19,025 bases of DNA from an uncultured Eubacteriales bacterium (GTDB taxonomy: Bacteria > Bacillota > Clostridia > Oscillospirales > Oscillospiraceae): assembly GCA_900550585.1 (NCBI GenBank), contig URST01000041.1, positions 1 to 19,025 of the forward strand, written 5' to 3'. Both the position numbers and the translations under genes were made by a program. The number at the start of each line of letters is the position of its first letter. The stretch's first letter is position 1. Below are positions 14,384 through 19,025 of this stretch, in pieces. The notes under the pieces were generated by a model, which saw nothing but the letters and a program-made list of their open reading frames with translations, ran no database searches and had not been told where the DNA came from.

Positions 14384-14389
14384 ACAGGT

Positions 14390-15028
14390 TTACAGCAGCC
14401 GTCCGATGAGCACGAACAGGCAGCCCAGGGCGAAAAATGCCGCGATCAGCAGCAGGATCACCGGCCAGAACCGCCGTCCCATCACCTGCGGGTCCATGAA
14501 CGGGTAGGGGTAGCGCTGCTTCGTGTGCCCGATGGGCTTTCCCGCGGCGCCGCGGAGCATGCCGAAGGCGAAGTAGGACAGCGGCAGCACCAGCCACCAC
14601 GCGGCGTGGCCGACGGTGAGGCCGGACTTGTCCTGCCACAGCAGCCACTGCGCCACCGTCAGCCACGGCACGGCGTAGTGGACGCAGAGATTGCCGAAGC
14701 TGCTGAAGCCGATGTCAGACAGCGCCTTGCCGCGCTTTCTGGCCGAAGGCATCAGCACCCACTGGTAGATGAGGTGGGTCACGAAGATGCACAGCGTCAT
14801 GCTCAGGGCGACGCCGGCGGAGCTGAGCCACCGGAACACACCGCCCTGGGGCGCGCAGCTGCTGACGCCCAGCGCCAGCTGGTACACCGCCAGCAGCAGG
14901 TTGCTGAGATTGGTATAGAACACGAAAAAGCCGGGCCGGATATGGCCTGTTGCCGGCAGCGTGGAGTGAAAATACAGCCCCGCCAGCCCCAGCAGGCCCA
15001 GAAACAGTGCCGATATACGCAGCATCAT
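14390..15028 (-). CDS. Pr6Pr-type six-helix membrane protein
   Basis: A 212-residue integral membrane protein with about six hydrophobic segments: near 4-20, 31-55, 66-90, 110-130, 138-157 and 187-211. Motifs FVFYTNLSNLLLAVY (35-49) and CVHYAVPWLTVAQWLLW resemble the YFT-x-SN and HHY-x-P blocks of the Pr6Pr family, whose biochemical role is unknown to me. The start ATGATG overlaps the endonuclease IV stop by 4 bases, so translation is probably coupled; either ATG (15028 or 15025) could be used. It is the last gene of a three-gene operon, directly before a terminator. There is no obvious functional link to DNA repair beyond co-transcription. Confidence 0.8.
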   Translation of the reverse strand: MMLRISALFLGLLGLAGLYFHSTLPATGHIRPGFFVFYTNLSNLLLAVYQLALGVSSCAPQGGVFRWLSSAGVALSMTLCIFVTHLIYQWVLMPSARKRGKALSDIGFSSFGNLCVHYAVPWLTVAQWLLWQDKSGLTVGHAAWWLVLPLSYFAFGMLRGAAGKPIGHTKQRYPYPFMDPQVMGRRFWPVILLLIAAFFALGCLFVLIGRLL

Positions 15029-15858
15029 TCCGTTCTCAGCTCCCTGAGCCGGGCGATCTCCCGGGCGTAGCCCGCCAGATCGTTGGGCGTCTCCAGAATA
15101 AAGGGCAGATCCCGCAGGGCCGGGTGGTTGATGATGCGGGCAAACGCCGCCTCCCCCAGATACCCCTCGCCGATGCGGGCGTGGCGGTCCTTGTGTGCCC
15201 CCAGCGGGTTCATGCTGTCGTTGATGTGGACGGCCTTCAGCCGGTGGAGTCCGATGACCCGGTCAAACTCCGTCAGTACGCCGTCGATGTCCCCGGCGAT
15301 GTCATACCCCGCGTCGGAGATGTGGCAGGTGTCCATGCAAACGCCCAGCCTGTCGCCCAGCGCCACGCGGTCCATGATCTCCCGCAGCTCCTCGAAGCGG
15401 CCGCCCACCTCCGAGCCTTTGCCGGACATGGTCTCCAGCAGCACCGTGGTGTGCTGCTCCGGCTTCAAGATGGCGTTAAGGGTGTCGGCGATCTGGCCGA
15501 TGCCCACCTCCATCCCCTGCTCCGTGTGGCTGCCGGGGTGGAAGTTGTAGTAGTTGCCGGGCAAATGCTCCATGCGCTTCAGGTCGTCCGCCAGCGTCAT
15601 GCGGGCGAACTCCCGTGTGCGCTCCGTCTTGGAGCAGGGATTGATGGTGTAGGGCGCGTGGGCCACCAGCGGCCCGAAGCGGTGCGCCGCCAGCAGCTCC
15701 GCCAGCGCCGCCGCGTCCGCGGGGTCGATGGCCTTGGCCTTGCTGCCCCGGGGGTTGCGGGTGAAGAACTGGAACGTGTTGGCGCCGATGGACAGCGCCG
15801 TCTGTCCCATGGACAGAAAGCCGTCGGAGGCGGAGAGGTGACAGCCAATGGTCAGCAT
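15025..15858 (-). CDS. nfo: Endonuclease IV (AP endonuclease)
   Basis: A 277-residue TIM-barrel enzyme with a tri-zinc site that cuts the backbone 5' to abasic sites in base-excision repair. The metal ligands are all visible: His67 (VAHAPYTIN), His107 (NFHPGSH), Glu142 (LLETMSGKGSEVG), Asp176 and His179 (CMDTCHISDAG), His211 (AVHINDS), Asp224 and His226 (HKDRHARIGEG) and Glu256 (FILETP). The start at MLTIGCHLSASDG (15858) has AAAGGAG 8 bases upstream, overlapping the stop of the preceding phosphodiesterase gene; the longer frame to 15912 is rejected. It is the middle gene of a three-gene operon. Confidence 0.96.
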   Translation of the reverse strand: MLTIGCHLSASDGFLSMGQTALSIGANTFQFFTRNPRGSKAKAIDPADAAALAELLAAHRFGPLVAHAPYTINPCSKTERTREFARMTLADDLKRMEHLPGNYYNFHPGSHTEQGMEVGIGQIADTLNAILKPEQHTTVLLETMSGKGSEVGGRFEELREIMDRVALGDRLGVCMDTCHISDAGYDIAGDIDGVLTEFDRVIGLHRLKAVHINDSMNPLGAHKDRHARIGEGYLGEAAFARIINHPALRDLPFILETPNDLAGYAREIARLRELRTE

Positions 15859-15871
15859 AGTGTTGCTCCTT

Positions 15872-16336
15872 TCAAAGGGCCAGCGTCCGGACGTCCGCTT
15901 TGCCGTTTTCAATGGTGAGGATGCCGCAGGTGGGGTGCAGCGGGTCGCCGGCGGCGCCTGGGTTCAGCACCAGCAGCGAGCCGTCGTTGTCCACCAGCGG
16001 ACGGTGGGTGTGCCCGAACAGCAGCACCTGGGCGCCGCACTCCCGGGCGGCCCAGACCGCCCGCATCACGTCGGACTTCACGCCCCGCGTGTGGCCGTGG
16101 AGCATGAGGATGCGCACGCCGCCCAGCTCGATGAGCCGCTCCGGCTGGTCGCAGCTGCCGTAGTCGCAGTTTCCCGGCACGCCCTCCATGGGCAGCATGG
16201 GAAATGCCTGCCGCAGCCGCTCCAGATCCCGCTGGCAGTCGCCCAGATGGAGCACATAGTCCGGATGGGTCTGCTCCACCGCCTGTATGAGTTTGTCCAC
16301 CTTTCCGTGGGAATCGGATACCACCAGAACGTTCAT
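15872..16336 (-). CDS. YfcE/MJ0936-family metallophosphoesterase
   Basis: A 154-residue calcineurin-like phosphodiesterase, the usual size for the family. The two-metal site is visible: Asp8 and His10 in VVSDSHG, Asp33 in LGDC, Asn56 in PGNCD, His80 in LHGHT, and His109/His111 in FGHTHRP. Family members cleave phosphodiesters in vitro; the physiological substrate is unknown. The start at MNVLVVSDSHG (16336) is chosen because the motif begins there; the ribosome site is weak (GGGGTGG), and an alternative GTG at 16375 would add 13 residues that overlap the promoter. It is the first gene of the operon with nfo, whose start lies 13 bases past its stop. Confidence 0.93.
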   Translation of the reverse strand: MNVLVVSDSHGKVDKLIQAVEQTHPDYVLHLGDCQRDLERLRQAFPMLPMEGVPGNCDYGSCDQPERLIELGGVRILMLHGHTRGVKSDVMRAVWAARECGAQVLLFGHTHRPLVDNDGSLLVLNPGAAGDPLHPTCGILTIENGKADVRTLAL

Positions 16337-16365
16337 AGGCCACCCCGCAATTTTTATTCCGGGGT

Positions 16366-16394
16366 ATTTTACCACAAAACGGTTGAAAACACAA
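16366..16394 (-). promoter_or_regulatory. Promoter for the phosphodiesterase-nfo-Pr6Pr operon
   Basis: On the minus strand, TTGTGT (16389-16394) and TAAAAT (16366-16371) are 17 bases apart. The leader is about 25 bases. It overlaps the divergent Smr-gene promoter. Confidence 0.65.
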
Positions 16395-16411
16395 TTCGTT
16401 TCCCGTATGAT
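16383..16411 (+). promoter_or_regulatory. Promoter for the Smr-domain gene and omega-amidase
   Basis: TTGAAA (16383-16388) and TATGAT (16406-16411) are 17 bases apart. The -35 overlaps the spacer of the divergent minus-strand promoter, so the two cannot be occupied at once. The leader to the ATG at 16438 would be about 20 bases. Confidence 0.65.
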
Positions 16412-16437
16412 TAGGGCAAATGAGAGGAGGTGTTGTC

Positions 16438-16683
16438 ATGACCGGCGGTGTGGTGGAGCTGGATCTCCACGGCATGAATACCTATCAGGCGCAGATCGCG
16501 GTGGACGCGGCCCTGCGCCGGGCCGGCGCGGGCACCTACCGGCTGCGGCTGATCCACGGCTATCGCGGCGGCACGGCCATCCGGGACATGCTGTGGCTGA
16601 CCTACGGGCGGCGCAGCCAGGTGAAGCGTCTGGTCAGCGTCAGTGAGGGCGTGACCGAGCTGGTGCTGCGGGAATACTATTGA
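16438..16683 (+). CDS. Stand-alone Smr-domain protein
   Basis: An 81-residue protein that is essentially only a Smr (small MutS-related) domain. It shows the two family motifs: VELDLHGMN near residues 6-14 and the catalytic-type LRLIHGYRGGT near 37-48. Smr domains bind or nick nucleic acid; some act as RNA endonucleases on stalled ribosomes, and stand-alone forms are largely uncharacterised. The ATG at 16438 has GAGAGGAGG 9 bases upstream; the alternative ATG at 16420 lies before that ribosome site. It sits 33 bases ahead of the omega-amidase and probably shares its transcript. Confidence 0.85.
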   Translation: MTGGVVELDLHGMNTYQAQIAVDAALRRAGAGTYRLRLIHGYRGGTAIRDMLWLTYGRRSQVKRLVSVSEGVTELVLREYY

Positions 16684-16716
16684 CGCAAGGCGTTGTGGAA
16701 ATTGAGGTGTAAAGGC

Positions 16717-17526
16717 ATGAAGCTTGCACAGATACAGATGCGGGTGCGGCCCGACAAGGCGGAAAACCTCCGCCATGCCGAGGCGCTGCTGGCCAGCGTG
16801 AAGGGGGCGGACATGGCGGTGCTGCCGGAGATGTTCTGCTGCCCCTACGACAACGGCTGCTTCCGCGCCTACGGCGAGGCGGAGGGCGGCGAGGCGTACC
16901 GGATGCTGTCCCGGGCCGCGGCGGAAAACGGCCTGTGGGTGGTGGGCGGCTCCCTCCCGGAGCTGGACGGCGGCAGGGTGTACAACACCAGCTATGTGTT
17001 CCGCCCCGACGGGCGCTGCGCGGCCCGGCACCGGAAGATGCACCTTTTTGACATTGATGTGGCCGGCGGCCAGCGGTTCCGGGAGTCGGACACCCTGACG
17101 GCGGGCGACGCGGTGACGGTGTTCGACACGCCGTGGGGGAAGATGGGGCTTTGCATCTGCTTTGACCTGCGGTTTCAGGAGCTGGCGCGGCTGATGACGC
17201 TGGAGGGTGCGCAGGTGCTGCTGGTACCGGCGGCCTTCAACATGACCACCGGCCCGGCCCACTGGGAGCTGCTGTTCCGGCAGCGGGCCGTGGATGAGCA
17301 GCTGTTCACCGTGGGCGTCTCCCCCGCCCGGGACGAGACGGCGTCCTATGTGGCGTGGGGCCACTCCATCGTCTGCGACCCATGGGGCACGGTGCTCCGC
17401 CAGTGCGGCGCCGGCGAGGAAGTGGTGGTGACGGAGCTGGATATGGCACAGGTGTCCGCCATACGCGGGCAGCTGCCGATCCTTTCGGCACGGCGGACGG
17501 ACATCTACGACATCCGAAAAAAGTGA
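16717..17526 (+). CDS. Nit2-like omega-amidase (carbon-nitrogen hydrolase)
   Basis: A 269-residue nitrilase-superfamily enzyme, cytosolic. The Glu-Lys-Cys triad is Glu38 (VLPEMF), Lys107 (RHRKMHLF) and Cys148 (LCICFDLRF). The blocks HLFDIDV, RESDTLTAGD, FNMTTGPAHWELL and VSPARDE closely match Nit2/omega-amidases, which hydrolyse 2-oxoglutaramate and 2-oxosuccinamate, the products of glutamine or asparagine transamination. The ATG at 16717 has GAGGTG (16704-16709) upstream. An aminotransferase gene begins 59 bases downstream, which fits amide-dependent transamination, though that enzyme has its own promoter. The alternative is a generic amidase of unknown substrate. Confidence 0.9.
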   Translation: MKLAQIQMRVRPDKAENLRHAEALLASVKGADMAVLPEMFCCPYDNGCFRAYGEAEGGEAYRMLSRAAAENGLWVVGGSLPELDGGRVYNTSYVFRPDGRCAARHRKMHLFDIDVAGGQRFRESDTLTAGDAVTVFDTPWGKMGLCICFDLRFQELARLMTLEGAQVLLVPAAFNMTTGPAHWELLFRQRAVDEQLFTVGVSPARDETASYVAWGHSIVCDPWGTVLRQCGAGEEVVVTELDMAQVSAIRGQLPILSARRTDIYDIRKK

Positions 17527-17555
17527 TTGCCAAGGGACGGCAAACAGTGTATAAT
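17527..17555 (+). promoter_or_regulatory. SigA-type promoter for the aminotransferase
   Basis: TTGCCA (17527-17532) begins immediately after the omega-amidase stop codon, and a perfect TATAAT (17550-17555) follows at 17-base spacing. Start would be near 17562. It is among the strongest promoter matches in the window, so the aminotransferase can be made independently of the genes upstream. Confidence 0.8.
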
Positions 17556-17585
17556 CGCAAAAAAATACGGCGGAGGTCCTTTATC

Positions 17586-18863
17586 ATGGAGAAAAAATAC
17601 ACAGACATGACATTGCCGGAGCGGCAGGCTGCATACGCGGCCCTGCAGGCGGAGTACGAGAGCGCCAAGGCGCTGCACCTGACGCTGAATATGGCCCGGG
17701 GCAAGCCGGGCCGGGAGCAGTTGGATCTGGTGACGCCCATTTTCGGGCTGCTGACGAAGCCGGAGCAGTTCGTGTCCGACGGCGTGGAGACCCGGAACTA
17801 CGGCGAGGTGGCGGGCATCCCCGCGGCGCGGCGGCTGTTCGCGGACATTCTGGGCTGCAAGCCGGAGCAGGTGTTCGTGGGCGGCAACGCCAGTTTGCAG
17901 CTGATGTACGACGCCGTCTCCAAGGCGTTCACCCACGGTCTGCTCCACAGTGAGAAGCCCTGGGGCAAGCTGGACAGGGTGAAGTGGATCTGCCCGGTGC
18001 CCGGCTATGACCGGCACTTCAAGGTGACGGACAGCTTCGGCGTGGAGATGATCTCCGTGCCCATGACCGCCAGCGGCCCCGACATGGACATGGTGGAGGA
18101 GCTGATCCGCGATCCGGCGGTGAAGGGCATGTGGAACGTGCCCAAATACTCCAACCCGGAGGGCGTGGTGTATTCGGAGGAGACGGTCCGCCGTCTGGCG
18201 GCCATGAAGCCCGCCGCGCCGGACTTCATGCTGATGTGGGACAACGCCTACTGCATCCACGAATTCGACTGCGATTTCGTGCCGTTCCCCGACATCATCG
18301 GCCTGTGCGCCCAGTACGGCAACGCCGACATGGTGTACGAGTTCGCCTCCACCAGCAAGGTAACGTTCCCCGGCGCGGGCGTGGCGGTGATGGCTGCCAG
18401 TGAGGCCAACATCGACTACTTCTCGAAGCTCATCAACATCCAGACCATCGGTTTTGACAAGATCAACCAGCTGCGGCATGTGCTGTTCCTCCAGGACCGG
18501 GCGCACACGCTGGCGCTGATGAAGCAGCACGCGGCCATTCTGGCTCCCAAGTTCCACGCGGTGCTGGACGGTCTGGACCGGGAGATCGCGCCGCTGGGCA
18601 TTGCGGGCTACAAGCGGCCCGTGGGCGGCTATTTCATCAGTCTGGACACCATGCCCGGCTGCGCCAGACGGACGCTGGCCCTGTGCAAGGAGGCGGGCGT
18701 CACCATGACCGGTGCAGGGGCTACGTTCCCCTACGGCATCGACCCCAACGACAGCAATATCCGTATCGCCCCCTCCCTGCCGCCGGTGGCGGAGCTGGAG
18801 CAGGCCATCGCCGTGTTCTGCATCTGCCTGCGGATGGCGGCGCTGGAGAAGCTGGGCATCTGA
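17586..18863 (+). CDS. PLP-dependent aminotransferase, probable aspartate aminotransferase (PF12897-type)
   Basis: A 425-residue fold-type I aminotransferase resembling the PF12897 aspartate-aminotransferase subgroup of some bacteria. It transfers the amino group between an amino acid (probably aspartate) and 2-oxoglutarate. Visible PLP contacts are Asn190 in YSNPEG, Asp219 and Tyr222 in MWDNAYCIHEF, Schiff-base Lys258 in EFASTSKVTFPGAG, and substrate-carboxylate Arg393 in SNIRIAPS. The early block LNMARGKPGREQLDL (34-48) is also typical. The ATG at 17586 has GGAGG (17572-17576) 9 bases upstream; a reading 77 codons longer overlaps the omega-amidase and is rejected. Substrate preference cannot be read from sequence alone. 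Confidence 0.9.
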   Translation: MEKKYTDMTLPERQAAYAALQAEYESAKALHLTLNMARGKPGREQLDLVTPIFGLLTKPEQFVSDGVETRNYGEVAGIPAARRLFADILGCKPEQVFVGGNASLQLMYDAVSKAFTHGLLHSEKPWGKLDRVKWICPVPGYDRHFKVTDSFGVEMISVPMTASGPDMDMVEELIRDPAVKGMWNVPKYSNPEGVVYSEETVRRLAAMKPAAPDFMLMWDNAYCIHEFDCDFVPFPDIIGLCAQYGNADMVYEFASTSKVTFPGAGVAVMAASEANIDYFSKLINIQTIGFDKINQLRHVLFLQDRAHTLALMKQHAAILAPKFHAVLDGLDREIAPLGIAGYKRPVGGYFISLDTMPGCARRTLALCKEAGVTMTGAGATFPYGIDPNDSNIRIAPSLPPVAELEQAIAVFCICLRMAALEKLGI

Positions 18864-18874
18864 AAAACGGAGCA

Positions 18875-18921
18875 TATAGAAAAAGAGCGCGGCGGCCAAG
18901 CCGCAGCGCTCTTTTTCTATA
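18875..18921. terminator. Bidirectional terminator between the aminotransferase and the last gene
   Basis: A perfect 16-bp outer stem (18875-18890 with 18906-18921) is followed by one mismatch and a 4-bp inner stem (GCGG/CCGC), with a short loop at 18896-18900. Its A-run and T-run arms allow termination in both directions. Confidence 0.9.
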
Positions 18922-18924
18922 CGT

Positions 18925-19025
18925 TTATCCTCTGCCGCTGACACGCAGGCGGTTCAGGGCGCGGGCCAGATTGCCCTGGGCCAGCTGGTACTCCGCCATG
19001 CTGCGCTTCTGCCGCAGCTGCTCCT
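18925..19025 (-). CDS. atpC: Probable ATP synthase epsilon subunit (AtpC), C-terminal fragment
   Basis: The frame enters from the right edge on the minus strand and stops with TAA at 18925-18927. It gives 32 residues, including RQKRSMAEYQLAQGNLARAL then NRLRVSGRG. A charged helix followed by A-x-x-RALNRL-x-V is the usual C-terminal helix pattern of F1 epsilon subunits in Clostridia. With so few residues the call rests on pattern memory, and another helical C-terminus cannot be excluded. The rest of any atp operon would lie beyond the right edge. Confidence 0.5.
   Translation of the reverse strand, partial: EQLRQKRSMAEYQLAQGNLARALNRLRVSGRG

Noticed and set aside
17505..18944. 479-codon minus-strand frame opposite the aminotransferase
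   Set aside because: Antisense shadow spanning a terminator; no family signal and no ribosome site.
1..19025. Defence island, prophage, integron or CRISPR array
   Set aside because: All genes are assignable to housekeeping or metabolic families apart from two membrane proteins; no nuclease-helicase clusters, integrase, spaced repeats or retron-like structures are visible.

Overview
This window reads as ordinary core chromosome of a high-GC member of the Clostridia, most likely an Oscillospiraceae-type gut anaerobe (Oscillibacter, Flavonifractor or Lawsonibacter-like). This is inferred from gene content: a ctsR-clpC stress operon with consensus CtsR operators, a yloU-yloV (fakA) pair, COG2509 FAD proteins, Pr6Pr-type membrane proteins and SigA-type promoters with AGGAGG ribosome sites. 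No taxonomic search could be run. Codon use looks uniformly GC-rich at third positions. I see no integrase, transposase, tRNA, rRNA, CRISPR array or phage gene.

Layout: (1) 1-176, tail of an HD-domain hydrolase (+). (2) 249-2239, divergent ridA (-) and methionine gamma-lyase (+), separated by a 416-base regulatory gap. (3) 2288-5701, operon ctsR-mcsA-clpC (-). It has two CtsR boxes flanking the promoter, has no mcsB, and its McsA carries one zinc site instead of two. (4) 5816-6107, a gap with a strongly folded inverted-repeat element, followed by the promoter of a 594-residue membrane-anchored protein of unknown function (+). (5) 8002-10046, yloU (Asp23 family) and yloV/fakA (-), with a palindrome at the predicted transcription start. 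(6) 10208-11593, an HtrA/DegP serine protease (-), divergent from (7) 11774-14322, a COG2509 FAD oxidoreductase overlapping a D-2-hydroxyacid dehydrogenase (+). (8) 14390-16336, operon YfcE-like phosphodiesterase, endonuclease IV and Pr6Pr membrane protein (-). (9) 16438-18863, divergent from it, a Smr-domain protein, an omega-amidase-like nitrilase and an aminotransferase (+). (10) 18925-19025, probable C-terminus of the ATP synthase epsilon subunit (-).

Functional themes: RidA and methionine gamma-lyase are a plausible pair, because the lyase forms reactive enamine/imine intermediates that RidA hydrolyses. ctsR-mcsA-clpC is a heat/protein-stress module feeding ClpP. An omega-amidase next to an aminotransferase suggests clearance of 2-oxo-acid amides made by amide-dependent transamination. 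Gene pairs that converge are separated by long terminator hairpins that look bidirectional.

I did not find a clear new defence or mobile system. The points most worth checking are the structured repeat at 5876-6033, the reduced Ctsr-McsA-ClpC operon, the unknown membrane protein, and the operator-like palindromes upstream of the yloU-fakA and methionine gamma-lyase genes.
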